A DNA stretch of 64,000 nucleotides from Bagarius yarrelli (Eukaryota; Chordata; Actinopteri; Siluriformes; Sisoridae): assembly GCA_005784505.1 (NCBI GenBank), contig VCAZ01000032.1, positions 4,945,988 to 5,009,987 of the forward strand, written 5' to 3'. Below the pieces are notes generated by a model, which was not told where the DNA came from, did no database searches, and worked only from the letters and a program-made list of their open reading frames with translations. This document shows positions 47,663 to 56,908 of the stretch, one piece after another. Positions within the stretch are counted from its first letter, which is position 1. Each line of letters opens with the position of its first letter. The position numbers and the translations under genes are program-made.

Positions 47663-47745
47663 CTAAAATGTGAAACTCTATGTGGAAGTCTGGTGTTTCT
47701 TCAGTAGCTCATCTGTAGATCTTCACTGCTCACACACTCCAGTCA
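47663..47745 (-). other. Probable non-coding first exon of lectin gene B
   Basis: On the minus strand GCAGTGAAGATCTAC and GAGCTACTGAAGAAACACC run to a TTCACATTTTAG end followed by a GTACAT donor. It is the closest full copy of this exon upstream of the gene B signal exon (41815). The 5' limit is unknown. Confidence 0.5.
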
Positions 47746-47965
47746 TCTGTTTACTTCACTCATCCTCTTCTGTGATTTAAGACATTTGTGACGCAGACAG
47801 ATTTCCATTTCCAATTTCCATTCTAGCACAAAAAGGAGGTGAAGAACTTCATCAGGTTGTCTTTAGTGTGTAATAGTCATGTGACCATCATCAGCTACGA
47901 CATTCAGCAAGTATAATATTATCATGACTGCTTTATTAAATCAACACCGACTCTTCTTAATAAAT
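47746..47965 (-). promoter_or_regulatory. Upstream (promoter-like) block, probable gene B promoter
   Basis: Contains CGCAGACAGATTTCCATTTC, GCACAAAAAGGAGGTGAAG, TAGTGTGTAATAGTCATGTG and AATATTATCATGACTGC, in the same order as the block near 22.5 kb and partly at 52.7 kb. Confidence 0.45.
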
Positions 47966-48349
47966 AAAAGGCAACATTTTTATGTATTCTATGTTTCTTT
48001 TTCTGTTAAAAGAATGATAGAAAAGAACAAAGATCAAGGAGCTCTGCTTTACATAGCAAATGAAGCGTTTCTTACACACAGTTTCAGTGTTATTGGCTGA
48101 AATGGCTCAGAAAGTGAGTTGTGTACATAACAATCTGTACAATTGAATTTTGGGAAAGGGCAGAACAGATTTAACAGTAAAAATATGTTGGATTTAATTA
48201 TTAGCAACTAAACCTGACTGACCTGAGTGTTAATACATTCATACAATAAAATAAAAAGTGTAAATATCCGACATGCCACAGAATCTTCTACACTTCTACC
48301 AGCCCCGAAAAATTCCGGAATTCCATGTAATTAAACCCTTTTTCATTAG

Positions 48350-48605
48350 TTACGCTGTTTTTTTAGCTTACACACAACTCTAAAGTGTCTGTTAACTTCA
48401 CCTGTCTTTTTCTTGAAACTGGAAACATCAACACATCAAAAAGAGACTGATTTCCATTTAGTTTTCATTTTTCGTTGAAAATTTTAACTCTTTAAACAAA
48501 AGCAAATACTGACCCACCTGTCTTAAATTTCAGTACAGACAGAAGGTTGAGACATTCATACGATTGTCTTTAGTGTGAAATAGCCAAGCGTTAATAATCA
48601 ACACA
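48350..48605 (-). promoter_or_regulatory. Second, orphan copy of the lectin upstream block
   Basis: Contains AGAGACTGATTTCCATTTAG, AATACTGACCCACCTG and a CAGACAGAAGGTTGAG block, resembling 53.2-53.37 kb more than the adjacent block at 47.8 kb. No coding exon lies between the two blocks. Confidence 0.45.
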
Positions 48606-48639
48606 AAGAAAAAAGCCACAGGAATATATTAAGATGGCC

Positions 48640-48745
48640 CTGTGATGGACTGGTGACCTGTGCAGGGTGTCCCCTTCCTCCCTTTTGCCCTTTTAGAGCG
48701 GGTGGGATAGACTCCAGCAGACCCCCGTGAGCCGATGTAGAGAAT
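48640..48745 (+). repeat. SINE tail
   Basis: GGCCCTGTGATGGACTGGTG and GGGTGGGATAGACTCCAGC match the 3' portion of the SINE at 63035-63300. Confidence 0.65.
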
Positions 48746-48749
48746 AGGC

Positions 48750-50425
48750 GGTATTGAAACAGAATTATTGAAGAATGAATATTTTACAACCTTTAAAAAC
48801 TTTCTTTGCTAGATTTTGGACTTACAGCTTTATTCACTTTTTATTGATATTTTGTTGGCGGCGAACAACAAAAGACTCCAATGGAAATTAAAGTGGCAAG
48901 CAGCGCTGTACTGCTCACCACCACTTTGGTGGCGTTAAGAAAAAAAGAGATTAGTGAGTAATATGCATTAAAAATGATTCATATGTGCCAAACTGTAGCA
49001 GACATCATATTTAAAATGAGCTCATTTAGTGGATAATAAAAGTGTATAAATTTTCTCAAGTTAAACGTTTTGTTATGTTATCTAAGTTCTATTGTAAATA
49101 AAATATCTGAATCTTATATCTAAAATGATGAATCTTTTTAAAGTTTTCATTTTTTAATTTAATTAACGCTCTAACTTCTCCGGAATTCGGTTTGCAGATG
49201 AATATCAGAACTGCTAAATATAGCTGAAAAAAGAAATAACAAACATTGGTAAATGATGTTATTGAAATAAATCATGATCATCCTGTCTCTTTTTGTAAAA
49301 ATAATAGGATTTTTAAACAAAAAGAAATTTTCATGTTTTAAATTTTGTTTATAATCAAAATGTCACCATTGTATCATATTATATATATATATATATATAT
49401 ATATAACAATAGTCAAGACAAGATCACCCATATGACTGGGGTACACTTTTGTCAGGCTTGCTGTGGGTTCATTGCCCTGACAGGCCACTGGAGGGCAACA
49501 GTGACTTTTTTTAATTTTGTAGACTCCATGTTTGTTTATGTTATCTGAGTCTCCCGGACCTGTCGTTGATCGGTTGGTCCCTCATTGTGTTTAGTTTGAT
49601 TGTTTTCCCCCAGTTAGTTTGTGTATTAATACCCCGGTTGTCCACAGTTTTTCTAGGTTTTTGCTCGGGTTGCTCAATTAAAGCTAAATTAGTTAGCCAT
49701 ATTTTGCCACCCACAGTTACACTCCCTTATCTCCCTTGCCAAACATTCTACCTGCAGTTATTAAACAATTATTACACGATCAATTAACCATCTTTACTAA
49801 TCAAACCACATCTCTGGTCTATTCTTCAATAAACCCCTTAACCAATCTATGTCTCTGACTTCCTTCTCTCCTGAGCATAAGTTACCATAAGCCAGCACAC
49901 GCTTTCTAACCATTAATACTCAGTTATCTTGGTTGATGTCTCTCATTTTATTGCTATAGGATTTATTGTAATGCTACTCCTAACATTATCATAGTATTAT
50001 TTTTAATATCTATCTATTTGTCATCTATTAATTAGTCTCATAACGTTGAGGAATTCCTAATGATGTCCATGGGTAACCAGTGAGAAGTAATTTTAGCAGG
50101 ACGTCTGGTGGAGTTGAGGACTCCTGCTGCTGAGTTACATGCTGTAATTGCACTCTAATCTCTTTATCTAGTGTCATCAGAAATTTTGGCGTGTTCCGTT
50201 TAACTTCTTCTCTTTTTCATTTCAGTCTCATATTGAATTTATCATTAAATCAGCTTTCTTTTATTATGATGAATGACGGTGTGTACTGTTCTATAGTGCA
50301 TATAGCTACATAAAAAGTAATAATTTATATTAACTAAATAACTTTTAGCACCTCTTATTCTGTATTATGTTGCTAATGATTGTTTTACTGCCACCTTGTG
50401 GTCAATGTAAAGAATAATTTTTGGC
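48750..50425. other. Spacer with a possible LTR-like patch
   Basis: Mostly AT-rich, with an (AT)n run at 49380-49404. A more GC-balanced patch at 49435-49760 looks like part of an unidentified repeat, but I could not find a second copy in the window. Confidence 0.3.
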
Positions 50426-50429
50426 CAAA

Positions 50430-50605
50430 AAATTTGCTATCCAGAACGACTTGCATTTTTAACTTATTTAACTTTAACTTATACAATTGAGCTTTTGAGG
50501 GTTAACGGCCTTACTCAGGGGAAGCCTGTTGGTGCTGGGAATCGAACCCACAATCTTTCGGTCATCAGGCAAACACTCTAACCACTGAGATGCCACTTCC
50601 TCTAA
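50430..50605 (-). repeat. tRNA-derived SINE, antisense
   Basis: Body motif ATCCAGAACGACTTGCATTT, antisense B box GGGAATCGAACCCACAA and antisense A box CTAACCACTGAG. Related antisense copies lie at 54875, 55165 and 56622. Confidence 0.72.
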
Positions 50606-51245
50606 TTTACTTGCTTAATTTAATTTACTTTATCAGCTTTCTAAAATCTGTCCCTTTGATATCAGGACAATTACAATGCAGTTTATTGTGACTTCAGAAA
50701 AGTTAATATAACACAAACTATATATATATTTCTAACTGTAAGAGAATCAGAACAACTGCAATAGTGGAAAGTGCATGAAATGTAACCGTTTGAAAGTACC
50801 TACAGAATATTTACAGGTATTATTACACTCCATCATGTGTATAGAAATGATTCTGGTTCGTCTCCCCGACCCCATGTACCAATGAAATAAATATAAAAAA
50901 TGACATAACAGGCAAAAAAACAAAATTTCACAAAACAAGTTTTACTATTAAAATGTTTATTAATGACATTAAATGTATGTTTATAATTAATTTTAGGTAC
51001 AGAATTAATACATTAATAACATTATTGGCGCATTAAAAACTAAAAAAGAAATTTTACTCTGAGTAATATAGGATATTTAAAAGAAAAATACAGTAATTGC
51101 AAAGTACAATTCACAATATTTATTAAAAAGTTCTAGGCACATCCTATAACTTCTATTTTCACATTATTCTGATAAATTTTACTTTATGTTACAGTATTGC
51201 ACATGCCATCCGCATCTGTTTTACCTTCATGATGCATCCAGTAAA
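50606..51245. other. AT-rich spacer
   Basis: Nothing recognised. Confidence 0.4.
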
Positions 51246-51251
51246 AATTAA

Positions 51252-51293
51252 TAAGATAAGATAAGATAAGATAAGATAAGATAAGATAAGATA

Positions 51294-51324
<31 letters not shown>

Positions 51325-51450
51325 ATAAGATAGGATAGGATAGGATAGGATAGGCTAGGATAGGCTAGGCTAGGCTAGGCTAGGCTAAGATAAGATAAGA
51401 TAAGATAAGATAAGATAATCTTTATTGATCCCACAGTGGGGAAATTAAAT
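51252..51450 (-). repeat. (ATAAG)n pentanucleotide array on a LINE 3' tail
   Basis: About 32 pentamers: a block of GATAA, then GGATA, then GGCTA, then GATAA again. The following TCTTTATTGATCCCACAGTG is the antisense of a common fish LINE 3' end, so the array probably grew from the element's tail. Confidence 0.85.
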
Positions 51451-51473
51451 GTTAAATATTTAGTAAATTTGTA

Positions 51474-51495
51474 AAAAAAAAAAAAAAAAAAAAAA
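51474..51495. repeat. Poly-A run
   Basis: About 22 consecutive A bases, which create a low-complexity open frame on the minus strand. Confidence 0.9.
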
Positions 51496-51732
51496 TGAAA
51501 AAGTATAAGTGAAAAACTGGGTTACAAATGTTTTTCTTGTAAATTTTAAGGTCATATAGACTCCAAACAAAGAGACTGCAGACTAAAAAACAGCCTAAAA
51601 CCGCCAAACCGTCAACAAATGTGGCTGCCATAAAATAAATGAACAACATGTTGATAAAATTACACATTCTATTTTCTGAGTTTATGGTTTATTAGTGTTA
51701 GTTAAATAAAATCGACCCCCTGATTTAGACGT

Positions 51733-52474
51733 TACAGGTCGTCCTTGTTTTTCGTGTGGAAGATGTTTCCATCAGGCTGCACCCTCCAGGTCACTGTGCC
51801 CCCCTCCAGTTTTCTTCTTGATCTGAAAACAGAAGAAAAATGTTTTAAAGACAATAATTATTTGTCACTTGGTGCATTTAATAATTTCAGAGTCGTCCTG
51901 TAACTCACCTGCTCTAAAATAGACGACTGCACAGCAGAATCAAACACAATCCCATCAGACTTCACCTGCAGTCTCATTATCTAAGTCTGGCTGCAGAAAT
52001 CATCATTAAACATTGTGTAATTTTTGGAATGCACAGTTCTGATTTCCCTCCAAATTATCAGGCTGTCCAGAAGCCCATAGCAGGTTTGTAGCGATGGTCC
52101 CATCTGACCACTTCCATGTGTCTCTATATAACCCAATCCAGGAATGGGTACTCAGGAGGTTCCTCAGCTGAAATATGAGGTCGTTATCTGAGCTGTTTAT
52201 TGGACTGGGCCAAGTCTGTGTGATGTGTTCGACAGTAAATCTGAGCTTCAGACCAGGACAAAGGAGTAGAGACGCTGATGAACTTGGCAGAATGACTGAA
52301 ATTAGCTGTAAAAAAATAATTATGGTCGATTATTAGATTAAATCATTTGTTTATTATGTCTTTATTGGCACAGAAATTTAACACAAAAATGTGCCACATT
52401 TTAAATTTGCATTTTTATAAAAAAATATTAATTATGTTGCCAAATCCTCAATAACTCACCATTGATGCATATGA
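51733..52474 (-). pseudogene. Broken C-type lectin-like gene (CTLD2 and tail exons)
   Basis: The order matches intact copies. A CTLD1 end, only FICIN plus its donor (52458-52474), is cut off by a LINE fragment. The CTLD2 exon (about 52040-52306) begins correctly after a TTTTTTACAG acceptor and keeps SAKFISVSTPLSWSEAQ, but one extra base after the GACTTGGCC codons (about 52210) shifts the frame. It ends soon after a QPDN loop, with the last two cysteines deleted. Tail exon 4 (51912 to about 52000) is nearly intact (LQVKSDGIVFDSAVQSSILE) with its GTGAGT donor. The last exon (51733-51832) has lost about 20 bases in the KGMLEN region and is frameshifted. Clearly non-functional. Confidence 0.87.
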
Positions 52475-52690
52475 ATAACCGTGGAACGGTGTTCGGAAGG
52501 TATGCAAACTGTAATGGGTCCAGTGTGGGGGGGCAGCAGGGTCTTAATGTGCCTCATGATGAGCCTTTCGAAGCATTTCATCACGATGTGTGTGAGTGCG
52601 ACGGGACGGTAGTCATTGAGGCTGGAGACTGCTGAATTTTTGGAACAGGGATGATGGTAGCAGTGAAGGAGTTCAACCGATTGTCTTAGT
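52475..52690 (-). mobile_element. L2-like LINE fragment replacing a CTLD1 exon
   Basis: Minus-strand frame SSLNDYRPVALTHIVMKCFE, then RLIMRHIKTLLPP: the RT start of the same LINE family as 9186-10065. It lies directly between the residual CTLD1 donor (52474) and the upstream block (52680 on). Confidence 0.78.
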
Positions 52691-52760
52691 GTAGAATAGT
52701 CATGTGGCAATAATCAGATATTTACAATATTATCATGACTGCTTTAATAAATCATCACTG
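52680..52760 (-). promoter_or_regulatory. Partial lectin upstream block
   Basis: GATTGTCTTAGTGTAGAATAG and AATATTATCATGACTGCTTT match 47.86-47.94 kb. It is truncated on the gene side by the LINE fragment. Confidence 0.45.
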
Positions 52761-52862
52761 ACTCTCTGTGGTATCCAGGAAACTTACATTTAAAACACTG
52801 AGAAATCTTAGGGACAATGTAAAGACATTTTAATTATAATTATTCAAAAACATCTACAAAGT

Positions 52863-52867
<5 letters not shown>

Positions 52868-52898
<31 letters not shown>
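52868..52898. repeat. (AAT)n microsatellite
   Basis: About ten AAT units. Confidence 0.93.
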
Positions 52899-52901
<3 letters not shown>

Positions 52902-53139
52902 GCCGATCTACATGCCGTACCAAAGGCCAGAAAGAATTAGGGGCTAGATTCTTACACACCTCACAGAGTTCAGAGAAACAATGGAACCAGGAGTGTAAAC
53001 AGAGAGCTCTACTTTACATAGGAAATGAACTGTTTCCATGGACACTCTTTCAGTGTTACTGGATAAAACATCAGAGAAAAGAGTCGTGAGTTGTGTGTAT
53101 AACAAACTGTAAAAATTAATTTCTAAATTACATTTATAT

Positions 53140-53370
53140 TAAACATGTTTTCCTCGGTTTTATTGGTTACACACATGTCTCTAAAGAGTTTATCTGGTCT
53201 GTTTACTTCACATGTACTCCTCCTGAACATGGAAAGTTTGACAGCGTTGACTGATTTCCATATAGTTTTACCTTCAGACTTCGCACAAACTAAATACTGA
53301 CCCACCCGAATTTCAGCACAGGAAGGAGGTGAAGGAGTTTATCAGGTTTTTCTTAGTGTGTAATGGTAAT
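53140..53370 (-). promoter_or_regulatory. Another copy of the lectin upstream block
   Basis: Contains TTGACTGATTTCCATATAG, AATACTGACCCACCCG, TTCAGCACAGGAAGGAGGTG and CTTAGTGTGTAATGG, in the same order as 48.35-48.6 kb. No intact coding exon is attached. Confidence 0.45.
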
Positions 53371-53589
53371 AATCACATAATTTTTATCAATTATGTTTTC
53401 CTAAATACGTAATTTTTTACATACATTTCAGTGAATTGTCACCTTGTTGTCGTATCTGTTGCACAGATGCGTTGTTTTGTTAACTGTTTGTCCCGTTGTG
53501 AAGATCAGGAGAAAGTCATGACTGCTAATTTAAAAAAAACATATCAATGGTAACTATAAAATAGTCAGCAATAAACTTGTGGGGCGCCA

Positions 53590-54180
53590 GTGCTCAGTGT
53601 GGTGATCAGGGATGTGTGCTCAGCCCACTGCTGTTCACTCTGAACCTGTTAGACAACCTGTCTCTGAACGTCAAATAAGACTAAGGAGACAGACGATCAC
53701 TTTGGAAGAGCACAGAGCAACACCAGCTCAAGCTCAACTCAACACCAGCTCAAGCTCAACTCAACACCAGCTCAAGCTCAACTCAACACCAGCTCAAGCT
53801 CAACTCAACACCAGCTCAAGTTCAAATTTAAGAAGATATATATATATAGCAGATGCAGAACACAGTGAAATGAATCAACATTTGTTTAGGACCCCATGGT
53901 GCTACACAAAACGACACACAATTACACAATACAACAAAGAGCCACATAACAGAAAAACAACACAGAGCTAAAGACTAAAAAATAAATTAACTCTTAGCAA
54001 CATGAATTGCAGTGCACCTGCTGCAATCATTGCAAAAACAGACAATACAAAACAAAACACACTGTTACAGTACATTAAACAGCACCGGCCAGATTGATGT
54101 GCAGTTAGACAAGGAAATGTGCAGGTAAGCGGTGAGATTATTGTGCAAACAGCATTTAAAGTGTCAGCGCTTAACAAATG
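53590..54180. mobile_element. Fragmented LINE pieces with a 22-bp minisatellite
   Basis: 53590-53690 resembles an RT segment of an L2-like LINE. At 53713-53822 a 22-bp unit (AACACCAGCTCAAGCTCAAC, then TC) repeats about five times. The part at 53855-53910 (GCAGATGCAGAACACAGTG, GACCCCATGGTGCTACACAA) matches 63405-63460 and is probably a LINE tail. Confidence 0.6.
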
Positions 54181-54195
54181 TATTTTTATATGTAT

Positions 54196-54260
54196 GCTGT
54201 AAATTATGTTTGTCTGGTGTTTCTCCAGTAGTTCAGTTTTCGATCTTTATTCGTTCTCGA
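54196..54260 (-). other. Decayed copy of the lectin non-coding first exon
   Basis: On the minus strand it reads AAAGATCGAAAACTGAACTA and CTGGAGAAACACCAGAC, the core of the non-coding exon, but the GT donor after TTTACAG is changed to CA. A dead remnant. Confidence 0.5.
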
Positions 54261-54870
54261 TGGAACAGTGGTGGCTTGCCAGTGGTGGGGCTTAACCCCA
54301 GATTTTCCTGGTTTTCAGATCAGCAGTGTTCAGGGAGATGAAGGTACTACAGCCCTCAAAACAGAGAGCTCTGCTTTTGAAGTGTATCTTTGGACATGCT
54401 TTTAGTGTCACTGCTAAAACTGGTAAAAAGGAAGAGTCTCTTAGTTTTGGACATAATCAGTAAAATTGCATTTTAATGTAAATTCTTATCCACGCAAAAC
54501 TGTACTGATTAAAAACAAGTTATAGTTGATTTAAATGACATCATATCCCTAAAATAAAAAAAGGTTATGAGAAATATTATCATATATAGGGCATAGCGCT
54601 AAAACAATGTCTTACTAGTTTTTTTTTAAAATCATGTTTCTATTGTAACAATTCCACCCTCCCATCACCAGAGGTCGCCATAACCATAGTACCTCTGTTC
54701 GCTATAAAAGATGACCGGCAGTCTCCCATATTTTGTGGCACAAAAAAAACCATACAAAATTCAGAACATGATTAAGAGAATACATTTGACCACCTCTTAT
54801 AGGGCAACCTACCAACTCCATATAGGCCTCTTATATGGCAATAAACTCCATAATACATCACTGATAACTT
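54261..54870. other. Spacer with SINE scraps
   Basis: Short SINE-like stretch near 54265-54345; otherwise nothing recognised. Confidence 0.3.
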
Positions 54871-54874
54871 AATA

Positions 54875-55048
54875 TTTACAGCATTTGCCAGGTGCCCTTA
54901 TCCAGAGCGGCTTATATTTATTTTATTTATACAACTGAGCAATTAGGGTTTAAGGGCCTTGGGCTCTGGAGACCAACAGTGGTGGCTTGGTGGAGTTTGG
55001 GTTGGTAGTTCAACACCTTAACCATAAGCCACCACTTCCCCTTTACAG
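54875..55048 (-). repeat. tRNA-derived SINE, antisense
   Basis: GCATTTGCCAGGTGCCCTTA, TCCAGAGCGGCTTA and an A-box side CACCTTAACCATAAGCCACC. Same family as 50430-50605. Confidence 0.7.
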
Positions 55049-55164
55049 AAGGAAAGTCATTACATGATCCATATGTTACATGTCAATTTTTTCTGTAAAA
55101 TAAAAGTCACAGAAAGACCCTTGATAGCATTTTTTTAGCAATGTTACCAATGTGAGGCAACATT

Positions 55165-55350
55165 GCTAACATATTACGTTTACAGAATTTTAGTAGACCC
55201 CCTTATTCAGAGCAACTAACATCTATCCCATCTATATAACTAAACAATTGGGGATTAAGGTCCTTGTTTAGGGGCCCTGCCGGGAATCGAACTACAAACT
55301 TTAATTAGCAGTCTAACACATTAACACACTGTACTACTACCACTTTCCTT
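55165..55350 (-). repeat. tRNA-derived SINE, antisense
   Basis: Contains CCCCTTATTCAGAGCAACTA, the antisense B box GCCGGGAATCGAACTAC and an A-box remnant TAACACATTAACACACTG. Confidence 0.72.
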
Positions 55351-55589
55351 TAGAAAACCACCAATGCCCTGACATTAGAACATATCATTTTTAAACTATT
55401 CTGTATAGCTGAAGCTGTGAATAAATAGATTAATAAACATTAACAGTGGGGACTGGGGCTTGTGTTATAATTCTTTATACAATTACATTTAAAACTGTTC
55501 AGCCTAAACATACAGATTCTCATAATTCAGACTCTTATGAAAATTACAGTATGTCTGTTAATTCATTTGTATAACAGCATAGGAAATAG

Positions 55590-56130
55590 TTTAACATGTC
55601 CATCCATCCATCAATTTTCTATAGCCGCTTTTTCCTAATTCGGGGTCACAGGGATCTGCTAGAGTCTATCCCAGCCGTCTCTGAAAGGGTGAAAGACAGG
55701 AGGGGGACACCCTGGGTAGGTTAAGGTGCTGAGTTGTTGACCTGAAGACCAGAAACACCTGGGTTCAAGCCCCACCTCCGGCAAGTCAACCACTGTTGGG
55801 TCCTTGAGCAAGACCCTTAACCCTTCCTGCTCCAGGGGGCGCTGTATCATAGCTGACCCTGCGCTCTGACCCCAAACTTACTAAGATATGCGAAAAATGT
55901 ACCTTCCACAATGACAATGACAATGAAGTTGAATATGAAGTTGAATATTTGTCACCAGTCCATCACAGGATCTCACAACTCACACTCACTCAATGGGCAA
56001 TTTAGAATCACTGATAAATCTAACATACATGTTATAGGACTGTGGGAGGAAACTCGAGAACCCGGAGAAAGACCACACAGAAAGACCACTGCAGGGGAAT
56101 CGAACCCAGACATTTCTGATCACTGTATTA
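55590..56130 (-). repeat. SINE interrupted by a second SINE
   Basis: The outer antisense SINE lies at 55590-55720 (TAGAGTCTATCCCAGCCGTC, ending CACCCTGG) and 55950-56130 (TCACCAGTCCATCACAGG, then CTGCAGGGGAATCGAACCC). Between them, at about 55722-55948, a plus-strand tRNA-type SINE is inserted (TTAAGGTGCTGAGTTG, GGGTTCAAGCCCC, GGGGGCGCTGTATCATAGC). Confidence 0.75.
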
Positions 56131-56621
56131 AAATTCTGTATTGATCGTCGATTACACAATGTTTATAAAGTTGTGATTCCGTTACCAATTAACTGATCAT
56201 AAAAAAGAATTAAACTTCTCGGTGGGGAAACTGTGTTGCCTGGTCAAAGTCCACATTTAGAACATTTGCAGGTGGCGATATCTGGACCCACAAATATACA
56301 TAAATCTTTGTTAGTGAATAGATCATAACTTGTTTGCTAGATTACAAACTAAGTGTACAAAAATCCCAAAACACTGTTGAAAGTAAGTAACATAATAACA
56401 AGGAACATACATTTTCCAAAACACAATAAATGTCTTCTATTGGATAATGTTTTAGATAGCAGTAAAGTAATTAACCCTAAGGAGTGCAGTAAAAAGCTGT
56501 TACTCGGAAGCAGGTGTGTGTGTTTGTGTGTGTGTGTAAATGATGAAAGAGAGAGAGAGATTCCTCAGCCAGCCAGTTTATTATTATTGTATTTTGCCTC
56601 CACCTTGTGGGCAAAACTATT

Positions 56622-56788
56622 ATTGCATTTGGCAGACGTTCTTATCCAGAGTGACTTACATTTATCCCATATTTACAACTGAGTGTTAGGGGGTAATGGT
56701 CTTACTCAGGGGCCCAGAGGTGATGGCTTGGGAATTACACCCAGATCTTCCAGGTATCAGTCCAACACCTTAACCAAGTGTTGTTCAA
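56622..56788 (-). repeat. tRNA-derived SINE, antisense
   Basis: GCATTTGGCAGACGTTCTTA, TCCAGAGTGACTTACATTTA and the A-box side CCAACACCTTAACCAAGTG. Confidence 0.7.
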
Positions 56789-56908
56789 GTGGATGTTGTT
56801 CAAGTGGAAAACAATAAAAAACGAATGAAAAGCAATGCAGGAGTCTTGAAACTTGTGTTTTTAAATACAAAATTTAGATAACGGCATTCCGAATAAGCGT
56901 TTAAATAG

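Noticed and set aside
51452..51667. 71-codon membrane-like frame on the minus strand
   Set aside because: Its phenylalanine run is a translated poly-A tract; the rest has no support.
53612..53971. 119-codon frame with repeated Ser/Gln-rich units
   Set aside because: Produced by a 22-bp minisatellite next to LINE debris.
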